Assembly (NCBI RefSeq): GCF_002873455.1
Contig: NZ_MCUN01000027.1
Span: forward strand, 1 to 36,613
From: Vibrio splendidus
Lineage (GTDB): Bacteria; Pseudomonadota; Gammaproteobacteria; Enterobacterales; Vibrionaceae
Reading direction: 5' to 3'
DNA length: 36,613 nt
Shown here one piece after another: positions 24,226 to 31,641 of this stretch. Both the position numbers and the translations under genes were made by a program. Each line of letters starts with the position of its first letter. Position 1 is the first letter of the stretch. The notes under the pieces were generated by a model. The model had not been told where the DNA came from and did not search any database. It saw only the letters and a list, made by a program, of their open reading frames with translations.

Positions 24226-25419
24226 CTAAACCGTTTGCCAATGACTCATCAAGCGCTTGCCAAGGTCAGAGGGCGTGGTGTTATGGACGATCATCTCATC
24301 ACATTGGTTGAACACCATGAAGTGTTTTAGCTCATCGCATAAAGCATGAACCAACGACTCATGGTTTTTAATTCGCTCTTCCACAACCAAGTTACGGATT
24401 TTGAGCAAACCACTCTTCCTGTCGACCTTGCAATCCATTCGTGCCACCAACTCACCTTGCCAGAGAATCGGTAAGCTAAAATAACCAAACTGACGCTTAG
24501 CTTCAGGTACATAACACTCAAGAAGGTAATCAAAATTAAACAATGATTGCATTCGCTTTCGTTGAATCAGCAAGTTATCAAACGGAGACAGTATCTTTAA
24601 CTTGGTTCTAGACAGAGGTTGATTCAAGAGCTCAAAAGCATCCGGCAGCACATAATAATCCGAGCCTTGAATATCTACTTTCATCAACTGCTTATCTTCA
24701 AGCATCTGCTGGAGTGTTTTCTGAATCAGAGGTTTTGTGTTCTTGAGTAGATAGCTCATTTCCGACGCTATTCCCAAACCATTAGCTTCTAAATAACGCG
24801 TAATTAGATGCTCGATGTACTCTTGTTCCGTTGGTTCTGAGGTATCAATACCACTCGGCAAAACTCGTTCGGTTAGGTCATACACCTTATGGAAGTTCAC
24901 TCGGCTCGGCACCATTAAGTCACCTTGCATAAACAAAGTCTCTAGTGCCTGTTTGGCAGGTTTACCGCCCCATTCCCCAGGGTTTGGTCTATCCCCTTCA
25001 AAGTCTTTCGCCATTAATGGCCCTTCGCTCTCAATGCGTTTGAGAACATGCGCCATCAGTGCATCATCCTTTTTATACCAATGCTTAAGCTTACCGGTCG
25101 CAAACCCGTTCTTTCGATGCAGGCTGAAGCGGTAATCACGCATAGGTAGATAAGCAGCAGCGTGCGACCAATACTCAAACACTTCTCGACGCTCTAGCAG
25201 CTTGTCGAGATGATCAAGCTTGTAGTCTTGATTACGATTCCACAGCGTATGATGGTGAGCTCGCTGAATCACAGAGATGGTATCAATTTGAACATACCCA
25301 AGGTTTTCAATCGCAGACAGCGTGTTCGCCAAAGAGCCTCCATTGCGTTGCTTTTTAGGTGGCAATTTTTGCGAAAGCAGTACAATTTTTTGCGCTTGAG
25401 CGAGTGACAATGATTCCAT
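24226..25419 (-). CDS. ycaQ: YcaQ-type DNA interstrand-crosslink glycosylase
   Basis: DNA glycosylase of the HTH_42/AlkZ superfamily, unhooking alkylated purines and interstrand crosslinks such as those from nitrogen mustards. The 397-residue length is typical. The catalytic motif of the YcaQ/AlkX branch, Gln-x-Asp, is at residues 44-46 (QID in GYVQIDTISVIQRAHH). Other matches are FEYWSHAAAYLPMRDYRF and LSPFDNLLIQRKR. It is convergent with the LysR gene and separated from the DsbA-like gene by 34 bp on the same strand. The start codon has a weak ribosome-binding site. Confidence 0.92.
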   Translation of the reverse strand: MESLSLAQAQKIVLLSQKLPPKKQRNGGSLANTLSAIENLGYVQIDTISVIQRAHHHTLWNRNQDYKLDHLDKLLERREVFEYWSHAAAYLPMRDYRFSLHRKNGFATGKLKHWYKKDDALMAHVLKRIESEGPLMAKDFEGDRPNPGEWGGKPAKQALETLFMQGDLMVPSRVNFHKVYDLTERVLPSGIDTSEPTEQEYIEHLITRYLEANGLGIASEMSYLLKNTKPLIQKTLQQMLEDKQLMKVDIQGSDYYVLPDAFELLNQPLSRTKLKILSPFDNLLIQRKRMQSLFNFDYLLECYVPEAKRQFGYFSLPILWQGELVARMDCKVDRKSGLLKIRNLVVEERIKNHESLVHALCDELKHFMVFNQCDEMIVHNTTPSDLGKRLMSHWQTV

Positions 25420-25453
25420 GTAATTCAGACTCTAATTGATACCAATAATCGGC

Positions 25454-26101
25454 TTATGATTCAGCAATAAGTTCTTGAAGAATCTGTTTGTACGTTTCGA
25501 CCGTCTGCGCACCAGTGACTGCACTCTTACGATTGAATACCACGGTAGGAACTGCTGAGATCCCCATGCGTTGCCATTCAAACTCTTGCGCTTCAATTTG
25601 CTTTAAGTTGTCGATGTTCTTCAAGCGTTTCAGTGCCTTGGTTGAGTCTAAACCAACTGCTTCAAGTTCTTGCGCGATAACCTCAAGATCAGACAGATCT
25701 TTCTGCTCTGAAAAGTGAGCTGTAAAGAAGCGAAGCTTTAACTCCGTCTGTTTACCGTGCGCTAGAGCAAAATCGAGCAGCACATGCAGATGACGTGAAT
25801 TAACCATTCTCATGCTGTCATAGAAATTGAAATCGAAACCAACCGCTTTGCCACGTGCCGCAAGCTGTTCACGTGAACTTTGACTCTCTTCTGCGCTAGA
25901 GCCGTATTTTCTCATGATATGGTCACGCAGGTTTTCACCTTCTTGCGGCATATCAGGGTTAAGCTCAAACGGCTGCCATTCAAGTTCAATTTGCTCCGCT
26001 AAACCAAGTTCTATAATAGCTTGCTCTAGATTTTTGTAGCCGACCACGCACCATGGGCACATTACGTCAGAAATAATATCAAGTTGAAGTTTCTTGCTCA
26101 T
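25454..26101 (-). CDS. DsbA-family/FrnE-like dithiol oxidoreductase
   Basis: Cytoplasmic thioredoxin-fold protein of the FrnE/2-hydroxychromene-2-carboxylate isomerase-like group, probably acting on disulfides or polyketide-like substrates. The active site is CPWC at residues 15-18 (in ISDVMCPWCVVGY), and the cis-proline loop is GISAVPTVVFN. There is no signal peptide, unlike periplasmic DsbA. The second ATG, at 26101, is preferred because a GGA lies 6 nt before it, giving 216 residues; 26107 is the alternative. It lies just upstream of ycaQ and may be co-transcribed with it. Confidence 0.88.
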   Translation of the reverse strand: MSKKLQLDIISDVMCPWCVVGYKNLEQAIIELGLAEQIELEWQPFELNPDMPQEGENLRDHIMRKYGSSAEESQSSREQLAARGKAVGFDFNFYDSMRMVNSRHLHVLLDFALAHGKQTELKLRFFTAHFSEQKDLSDLEVIAQELEAVGLDSTKALKRLKNIDNLKQIEAQEFEWQRMGISAVPTVVFNRKSAVTGAQTVETYKQILQELIAES

Positions 26102-26240
26102 CGTCATTCCAAATGTGGTTGATAAGGCGTACTCAATACAAGTGAATACCCATCTTTGTCACTAAGACTACTGATTAACTACAAGTTACACCACCTTGAA
26201 CAATCGTTCAATCTAGATAAATACGCTAACCGCCAACAAA

Positions 26241-26270
26241 AAAGCCGACTCATGTAAGTGAGTCGGCTTT
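26241..26270 (-). terminator. Terminator of the YbiV-like phosphatase gene
   Basis: AAAGCCGACTCA (26241-26252) pairs perfectly with TGAGTCGGCTTT (26259-26270) across a 6-nt loop. In the minus direction it ends in a T-run. It is 28 bp past the stop codon. Confidence 0.85.
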
Positions 26271-26298
26271 GATAAAAATCTAAAAATGATACAGAGCG

Positions 26299-27096
26299 TT
26301 ACGCTAGCAACTTCTCAAGCACTTGGAATACACCAGCGTCAACGTTACTTGGCGCACCGAAACGAGCGATCTCTTTCAGTTTTGGATGTGCGTTTTCCAT
26401 CGCGTAAGAGTGGTAGCTCTCTTTAAGCATTTCCAAGTCATTTAGGTAATCACCAAAGCTCATGGTCTGCTCGTAAGTGAAGCCTAATGTGTTTTGTAGA
26501 TGCTTAATCGCTGCGCCTTTTGAAGCTTCAGCATTCATCACATCCAACCAAATTTTTGCACTTACCACCACTTGGTAGTTCTCACCGAATTTGGCATCAA
26601 TAGTTGGGTTCACTTTCTCTTGTGAGCCGTCGAAGTGACAGATAGCCACTTTGATGAAATCATCTTCTACCGCCAGTAAGTCTTCTACTTGTTCACGGCG
26701 ATGGTAGTACTTAGAGATCTCCGCTAAAGCACGCTCGTCTTTGGTTTCGATGTAGGCTGATTTCTTACCACATAGCACCACATGGGCACCTTCAATAGCA
26801 CGAGCTTCTTTGATGATATCTTTGATAGCATCAGTATCAAGCAAACAGCTGTAAAGCTCTTGGCCCTTGTGCATCACTAATGTGCCGTTTTCAGCAACAA
26901 ACATCATGCGATCTTTTAGCGGAGCAAATGTCTCCATCAGGCTGTAATACTGACGACCCGATGCCGCAGCAAAAATAATATTTTGAGCTTCTAATCGCTC
27001 ATAAAGGTTGAAGAATTCAGGGTCTAACTTTCCGTGCTCGTTAAGGAGAGTGCCGTCCATATCAGCCGCGATAAATTTGATGTTCTGTTGTGGCAT
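26299..27096 (-). CDS. Cof-type HAD sugar phosphatase (YbiV-like)
   Basis: Predicted cytoplasmic phosphatase for sugar phosphates such as those of hexoses, close to E. coli YbiV/SupH in length (265 residues) and pattern. Motif I is DMDGT (Asp12, Asp14), motif II is AAASGR, and motif IV is FGDYLNDLEML. VAENG and MENAHPKLK are other family signatures. It is not closely related to the second HAD protein in this window, the one inside the ula operon. The ATG follows AGGTAAG; the gene is monocistronic. Confidence 0.92.
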   Translation of the reverse strand: MPQQNIKFIAADMDGTLLNEHGKLDPEFFNLYERLEAQNIIFAAASGRQYYSLMETFAPLKDRMMFVAENGTLVMHKGQELYSCLLDTDAIKDIIKEARAIEGAHVVLCGKKSAYIETKDERALAEISKYYHRREQVEDLLAVEDDFIKVAICHFDGSQEKVNPTIDAKFGENYQVVVSAKIWLDVMNAEASKGAAIKHLQNTLGFTYEQTMSFGDYLNDLEMLKESYHSYAMENAHPKLKEIARFGAPSNVDAGVFQVLEKLLA

Positions 27097-27174
27097 TTCA
27101 GAGCTTACCTATAAGTAAAAATTAAAGTGTAAATTATGATTATTCGTTATCTTGGGTAACGGTTCTACGTTCGA

Positions 27175-27771
27175 TTATATCGTTAGAGTAACCAGTGAAT
27201 ACAATGCTTTTCGGTAGGCTTTTTTCTTCGAGTCATGGCTTGAGTCTGAGTTTGACTCTAAGCTCGTATCTAACTCACCAAATTCACTTCTCACGATAAG
27301 CCCTTCCATGAAGGTCATGACTGCTTCACTGCGTAATTCTAATGTTGCTGCGTCTACCTCTTCGCCACCGATTACCACATTGTGAATCGTGTTCTTAAGC
27401 CAACCCTTATGCTTCTGTGAAAGCATCGCAATGTTATCGTCCGATTCTTTGAATTCGGCTAGCGCGTGCATGAACATGCAGCCTTTGAAGTCAGGTTGCT
27501 CAAACCAAGCAAAGTGCCAATCCAATAATGCATTTAGCTGATTCTGTGAGCCAGAAACCGATGCCAGTGCCGCTTCTAAACTCGACTCGAAACGCTGATG
27601 ACGCCTTTCCAACACCGCTTCAATCAACTTAGTTTTTGACCCAAAGTGACGGTACATCGATGTCTTAGAAACCGCGGCCTCATCTCGGATCCTATCTACA
27701 CCAACGGCGGTATACCCAAATTGGTTAAACAAAGATTCGGCTACATCCAAGATCAGTTCTTTCTTACTCAT
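27175..27771 (-). CDS. TetR-family transcriptional regulator
   Basis: Repressor-like protein of 198 residues with an N-terminal helix-turn-helix (residues 5-50; FNQFGYTAVGVDRIRDEAAVSKTSMYRHFGSKTKL shown by its AAVSKTSMYRHFGSK core) and a helical ligand domain containing FKGCMFMHALAEF. It is divergent from an HPP-family membrane protein. Two copies of a perfect palindrome lie between them, so it most likely represses itself and the HPP gene. Ligand unknown. Confidence 0.93.
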   Translation of the reverse strand: MSKKELILDVAESLFNQFGYTAVGVDRIRDEAAVSKTSMYRHFGSKTKLIEAVLERRHQRFESSLEAALASVSGSQNQLNALLDWHFAWFEQPDFKGCMFMHALAEFKESDDNIAMLSQKHKGWLKNTIHNVVIGGEEVDAATLELRSEAVMTFMEGLIVRSEFGELDTSLESNSDSSHDSKKKAYRKALYSLVTLTI

Positions 27772-27847
27772 GCCTATTACTCTTTCAAATCGGGAAAATT
27801 TGATGCTGCTAAATTTACCGCGACTAAATTACCTATTGCCAACAGTG

Positions 27848-27889
27848 TACAGATCTGTATCATCCAACTCAACCAGTACAGATCTGTAC
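27848..27889. promoter_or_regulatory. Twin palindromic operators for the TetR regulator
   Basis: TACAGATCTGTA at 27848-27859 and GTACAGATCTGTAC at 27876-27889 share the same palindrome, with centres 29 bp apart. They lie in the 154-bp gap between the TetR gene and the HPP gene. Repeated perfect palindromes in such a position are typical TetR-family operators. Confidence 0.8.
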
Positions 27890-27925
27890 GCTTTGTATTT
27901 TTAATCTTGAAAGAGGTAAGTCGCG

Positions 27926-28444
27926 ATGATGAAAAAACTAATCGGCGGAGGTGAACTTCCACCACGGGCAACGCTCAGTCAGTTAATAAAGGGATTTGTT
28001 GGTGGCACGGTAGGCATCTTGTTTTTATGTTTACTCGCAGAGCAATCTGAAGTTCCTTGGTTGATGGCACCTTTTGGCGCGACTTGTGTTCTCTTGTTTG
28101 CCGTTCCAACATCGCCTCTCGCTCAACCAAGGAACATCATCGCTGGTCATTTTATCTCTGCTGCGGTTGGGTTGATCGCACTGTATGGGTTTGGTGATTC
28201 TTATTTAGTAATGGCGATGGCAGTAGGCTCGGCAATCATGTTGATGCAATATTTCCGCGCAGTTCATCCACCAGCAGGAGCTAACCCAATCGTCATCGCG
28301 TTATCTGGCACATCGGCTGTGGATTGGACTTTCCTATTTACCCCAGTTTTGATTGGTAGCATTGCATTGGTTTGTATTGGGGCCATGCTCAATAACACGT
28401 CAGCACAGCAAAAGTGGCCGCTATATTGGGTAGGAAAATCTTAA
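27926..28444 (+). CDS. HPP-family integral membrane protein
   Basis: Inner-membrane protein of 172 residues with about four to five hydrophobic spans. The family signature HPP appears in YFRAVHPPAGANPIVIA (about residues 110-126), preceded by the conserved PFGATCVLLFAVPTSPLAQPRN. Some HPP proteins in cyanobacteria and plants have been linked to nitrite transport; nothing here shows that activity. The ATG follows AGAGGT. It is divergent from and probably repressed by the TetR protein. The next gene, arsR, is 119 bp downstream and has its own operator. Confidence 0.88.
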   Translation: MMKKLIGGGELPPRATLSQLIKGFVGGTVGILFLCLLAEQSEVPWLMAPFGATCVLLFAVPTSPLAQPRNIIAGHFISAAVGLIALYGFGDSYLVMAMAVGSAIMLMQYFRAVHPPAGANPIVIALSGTSAVDWTFLFTPVLIGSIALVCIGAMLNNTSAQQKWPLYWVGKS

Positions 28445-28521
28445 ATCAATGTTAGAACTGGCCATTCCTATCAGGCATTAAACAAATTAGCGTTGACCAC
28501 TAAAAGAAATAGGCTTACTAT

Positions 28522-28541
28522 TAATCGTCTTTTAACGATTA
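28522..28541. promoter_or_regulatory. ArsR operator candidate upstream of arsR
   Basis: TAATCGT-N6-ACGATTA, a perfect 7-bp inverted repeat, 22 bp before the preferred arsR start. The same arrangement recurs upstream of acr3. Confidence 0.65.
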
Positions 28542-28563
28542 GCGTAAAGTGAGCCACTTAAGT

Positions 28564-28905
28564 ATGACTACAACATGCCAAGTAACAGAAAGCTGTTCTC
28601 TTCCTCTTCCGCCAAGTAATGCTGAAGCAGAAAAAGAGATGGCTGCGTTAGCAAAAGCACTCGCGCATCCAGCGAGAATTCGCATACTTAGTATTTTATC
28701 CGCTTTAGAAAAGTCTGGTGGCTGCTTGAACAGCGATCTGGTTAGCGAATTAGGTTTGGCGCAATCAACTGTATCAGAGCACTTAAGAATCTTGAAGACC
28801 TCAGGCTTCATCACTGCTGAATCGATACCACCGAAGATGTGCTATCGCATTAACCGAGATAATATTCAGCAATTTGAATCGCTTATCGACACCATTTTAA
28901 AATAG
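28564..28905 (+). CDS. ArsR-family metalloregulator
   Basis: Winged-helix repressor of 113 residues; arsenite release from DNA is expected from context. The domain begins at EKEMAALAKALAHPARIRIL and the recognition helix is LGLAQSTVSEHLRIL. Cys residues at the extreme N-terminus (TTCQVTESC), in SGGCLNSD and in PKMCYR could form the arsenic-binding site, but the classical ELCVCDL motif is absent. The ATG at 28564 and a GTG at 28549 are both possible starts; neither has a strong ribosome-binding site. It is followed by a terminator, then by the acr3 exporter gene. Confidence 0.9.
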   Translation: MTTTCQVTESCSLPLPPSNAEAEKEMAALAKALAHPARIRILSILSALEKSGGCLNSDLVSELGLAQSTVSEHLRILKTSGFITAESIPPKMCYRINRDNIQQFESLIDTILK

Positions 28906-28912
28906 ATTAACC

Positions 28913-28954
28913 ACGCTTAGTTTGTCGAACACAATAAACTAAGCGTATTTTTTG
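28913..28954 (+). terminator. Terminator between arsR and acr3
   Basis: ACGCTTAGTTT (28913-28923) pairs perfectly with AAACTAAGCGT (28936-28946) across a 12-nt loop, followed by ATTTTTTG. It separates arsR from acr3, which then needs its own promoter. Confidence 0.75.
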
Positions 28955-28961
28955 CCCTTAA

Positions 28962-28981
28962 ACATCGCTTTTCGACGATTA
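28962..28981. promoter_or_regulatory. ArsR operator candidate upstream of acr3
   Basis: An imperfect copy of the arsR upstream repeat: ATCG (28964-28967) and ACGATTA (28975-28981) have the same spacing as in the 28522-28541 site. It lies 27 bp before the acr3 start. Confidence 0.5.
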
Positions 28982-29007
28982 ACGATAGCAACCAAAGAGA
29001 TAATATA

Positions 29008-30063
29008 ATGAAACCAAAATTAGGTTTTCTCGATCGCTACTTAACGCTGTGGATCTTCATCGCCATGGGTATTGGTGTACTGCTTGGCACCTTGTTTCCA
29101 CAAATCGAACAGTGGAACGAATCAATGTATGTTGGCACAACCAACATTCCACTGGCAATTGGCCTTATCTTAATGATGTACCCGCCTCTTGCTAAGGTTA
29201 ACTACAACCTATTAGGCACTGTGGTCAAAGATAAGAAAGCCATCAAGCTATCCTTGATCATGAATTGGCTTGTTGGCCCGATTCTGATGTTCGTGTTGGC
29301 ACTGACTTTCTTGGGTGATCACCCCGGTTACATGGTGGGTGTAATTCTGATTGGTCTTGCTCGTTGTGTGGCGATGGTTCTGGTTTGGAATGACATCGGC
29401 GGCGGTAACAAAGAGTACGGCGCAGCGTTGGTTGCTCTAAACAGTGCATTCCAGGTAGTGAGCTACAGCTTTATGGCGTGGTTATTCATCAGCGTTCTAC
29501 CACCAGTATTCGGTTACGAAGGCATGATGGTTGATATCTCAATGATCGATATTGCACACAGTGTACTTATCTACCTAGGTATCCCATTCCTAGCGGGTTT
29601 CTTAAGTCGTAAGATCCTTGTGTCAATGAAAGGCGAGCAGTGGTACAACGACGTGTTTATTCCTCGCATCTCTCCAATAACACTGATTGCACTACTGGCC
29701 ACTATCGTTCTGATGTTCAGCCTAAAAGGCGAGATGATTGTTGAACTGCCAATGGACGTATTGTTGATTGCGGTTCCACTGACTATCTACTTCACCGCGA
29801 TGTTCTTCATCAGCTTCTTCATTGGTAAGAAGATGGGTATTGAATACGACAAGAACGCGTCAATCGCATTCACAGCGACAGGCAACAACTTCGAACTAGC
29901 GATTGCCGTAGCTATCTCTGTATTCGGTATCAACTCAGACCAAGCGTTTGCAGGCGTTATCGGCCCACTGATTGAAGTACCCGTGCTGATTTACCTAGTG
30001 AACGTTGCGCTTAAGATGAAAGACAAGTACTACAACGGTCTGACGGTTAAATCTAGCATCTAG
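29008..30063 (+). CDS. acr3: Acr3-family arsenite efflux permease
   Basis: Inner-membrane arsenite (and possibly antimonite) exporter of the Acr3/BASS superfamily. The 351-residue protein has about ten hydrophobic spans. The conserved Cys of the translocation path lies in LIGLARCVAMVLVWN, the discontinuous helix region in FTATGNNFELAIAVAISVFG, and the family end motif in VIGPLIEVPVLI. The start follows AAAGAG. It is paired with arsR; no arsenate reductase (arsC) gene is seen nearby. A 7-bp repeat (CTAGCAT, nearly three units, 30053-30072) overlaps its stop codon, and a terminator follows. Confidence 0.95.
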   Translation: MKPKLGFLDRYLTLWIFIAMGIGVLLGTLFPQIEQWNESMYVGTTNIPLAIGLILMMYPPLAKVNYNLLGTVVKDKKAIKLSLIMNWLVGPILMFVLALTFLGDHPGYMVGVILIGLARCVAMVLVWNDIGGGNKEYGAALVALNSAFQVVSYSFMAWLFISVLPPVFGYEGMMVDISMIDIAHSVLIYLGIPFLAGFLSRKILVSMKGEQWYNDVFIPRISPITLIALLATIVLMFSLKGEMIVELPMDVLLIAVPLTIYFTAMFFISFFIGKKMGIEYDKNASIAFTATGNNFELAIAVAISVFGINSDQAFAGVIGPLIEVPVLIYLVNVALKMKDKYYNGLTVKSSI

Positions 30064-30088
30064 CATCTAGCAGGAGATTAGAAAAACT

Positions 30089-30116
30089 AAGGGCTTACCT
30101 TTCGGGGTAAGCCCTT
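30089..30116. terminator. Terminator between acr3 and the LysR gene
   Basis: AAGGGCTTACC (30089-30099) pairs perfectly with GGTAAGCCCTT (30106-30116) with a 6-nt loop, T-rich on the right and A-rich on the left. It can serve both convergent genes. Confidence 0.85.
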
Positions 30117-30141
30117 TCATTTGTCTACGGTTTGGAAAAGA

Positions 30142-31023
30142 TCAATCGAGTAAGGTTTTGAGGTTATCTTCCAACCACAGCAAGCCCGGCCCTTTCATCG
30201 CTTTCTTGGAGATCACTAAATCGACAGGTGGCGACCATGTTTTATGGTCAAACGAGACATTAATCTGGTTAAGCTTTCCCTGTTGAATCTCATGTTCCAC
30301 CAAGTAACTCGGTAAATATGCCCAACCCACTGAGCTATGTACGATCATCTCCTTGATGGCAACAAAGCTGTTCGCCCACCACACCTTGCCCGCGACCACT
30401 GGAAAATGGTCAATCACCTTACCTTTGTTGCCTCGTAGAATAAGCTGTCGATGAGAAATAAAATCGGGCAACTTCGCAACCGACACTTCAGCTAAAGCAT
30501 GGCTTGGATGACACACAGCAACAAAAGGCAGATTACCGATAAAGCACGGCTCTGAATCGGCATGAAAAGCGAGGTCAGTAAACATCAGGCCGATATCTGC
30601 GCGGTCTTGTGACACCAAGCGGTTCACATCGGTACTCGCCGCTGCCATTAACTCAATTTCTGTAGCTGGGAATGTTCGGCTGAACTTATCCAACACCTTA
30701 GGTAATGAAGGAAGCAACAAGGCATCATCTAAAGCGATACGCAGTAGCCCTTCCTCTTGATTATTGATGGCGTTAACTGATGAGTTCAGATCTTCCACCT
30801 GCAGAATAATCGCTTTGACCTGCTTGAAAATCTGATGACCTTGCGCCGTCAGCGTTGGCTTGCGTGTCGAACGATCAAAAAGTTGAACATTAAAATCTAT
30901 TTCAAGATTACTGATACCTTGGCTCACCGCCGACTGCACCTTACCTAACTCGCGAGCACTGGCAGAAAATGACCCTAATTCAACGGCATACACAAACATC
31001 TTCAGCTGTTCTATGTTGTACAT
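30142..31023 (-). CDS. LysR-family regulator divergent from a PACE exporter
   Basis: A 293-residue LysR regulator with a winged helix-turn-helix at residues 1-60 (SFSASARELGKVQSAVSQGISNLE core) and a standard effector domain. The ATG at 31023 is preferred because GGGAG lies 8 nt upstream; the frame extends to 31050. In Acinetobacter the LysR protein AceR activates the PACE exporter gene aceI, and the arrangement here is similar, so it likely regulates the neighbouring exporter (inference). Confidence 0.92.
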   Translation of the reverse strand: MYNIEQLKMFVYAVELGSFSASARELGKVQSAVSQGISNLEIDFNVQLFDRSTRKPTLTAQGHQIFKQVKAIILQVEDLNSSVNAINNQEEGLLRIALDDALLLPSLPKVLDKFSRTFPATEIELMAAASTDVNRLVSQDRADIGLMFTDLAFHADSEPCFIGNLPFVAVCHPSHALAEVSVAKLPDFISHRQLILRGNKGKVIDHFPVVAGKVWWANSFVAIKEMIVHSSVGWAYLPSYLVEHEIQQGKLNQINVSFDHKTWSPPVDLVISKKAMKGPGLLWLEDNLKTLLD

Positions 31024-31087
31024 TCGGTGTCTCCCAAAACTTACCATCACTGAATATGATGCTAACTATCTTTATATTATCACTTAA

Positions 31088-31102
31088 CTAGATATTATCT
31101 AG
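31088..31102. promoter_or_regulatory. LysR-type operator candidate, perfect palindrome
   Basis: CTAGATA-T-TATCTAG, a perfect 7-bp inverted repeat containing the T-N11-A pattern expected for LysR proteins. It lies in the 129-bp gap, 50 bp upstream of the PACE gene start. Confidence 0.6.
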
Positions 31103-31152
31103 CCAAGTCATTCGCCCATCGCGGCTATTTAATCGTAAAGAGAGTTAGAAAA

Positions 31153-31584
31153 ATGTCACATAAAGAACGCATGTTGCACATGGTGCTATTTGAAGTAGTT
31201 GCTTTGATTTTTATGGCTATAGCGGCAACTTACATTGTCGGTGGCGGAGCAGTAAAAATGGCAGGGTTAGCTCTATCTTTGTCGCTGATCGCAATGGGTT
31301 GGAACTACGTCTACAACTACGGCTACGATAAAATTTACGGTGCTGACCGCAGCAAACGAACCAAGAAAACACGTATTCTTCACGGCTTAGGTTTCGAACT
31401 GGGTTTGATGTTGGTGTCGTACCCACTACTGATGTGGGTACTTCAACTCGATTTCTGGACTGTATTGGTAATGGATATAGGGATTGTAATCTTCTTCGTG
31501 CTTTACGCGATTGCGTTCAACTGGGCGTATGACTCGGTTCGAGATCAATTGGTTGCGAAAGGGAAAGTAAGTGCACTGAATTAA
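31153..31584 (+). CDS. PACE-family multidrug/biocide efflux transporter
   Basis: Small inner-membrane exporter of the proteobacterial antimicrobial compound efflux family (AceI-like), proton-coupled and active on chlorhexidine, acriflavine or similar cations in studied members. The 143-residue protein shows two tandem bacterial transmembrane pair modules. The first has RMLHMVLFE, with acidic Glu14 in the first helix, and WNYVYNYGYD; the second has LHGLGFELGLML and FNWAYDSVRD. The start follows AGAGAG. It is divergent from a LysR regulator. A hairpin follows directly. Confidence 0.93.
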   Translation: MSHKERMLHMVLFEVVALIFMAIAATYIVGGGAVKMAGLALSLSLIAMGWNYVYNYGYDKIYGADRSKRTKKTRILHGLGFELGLMLVSYPLLMWVLQLDFWTVLVMDIGIVIFFVLYAIAFNWAYDSVRDQLVAKGKVSALN

Positions 31585-31587
31585 TAA

Positions 31588-31610
31588 AGCCGTCTTCAAA
31601 GAAGACGGCT
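31588..31610. terminator. Hairpin between the PACE gene and rtxA
   Basis: AGCCGTCTTC (31588-31597) pairs perfectly with GAAGACGGCT (31601-31610) across AAA. It lies between convergent stops. T-tracts on either side are short and broken, so it is a probable but not ideal terminator. Confidence 0.65.
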
Positions 31611-31641
31611 CATATTATTTATCCAAAGTAGAGATTATTTG

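Noticed and set aside
27646..27954. 102-residue plus-strand frame across the TetR-HPP gap
   Set aside because: It overlaps the TetR gene, both palindromic operators and the HPP start in another frame, and has no family features.
30053..30072. CTAGCAT repeated almost three times at the acr3 stop codon
   Set aside because: Too short to be a functional array; most likely replication slippage that happens to include the TAG stop.
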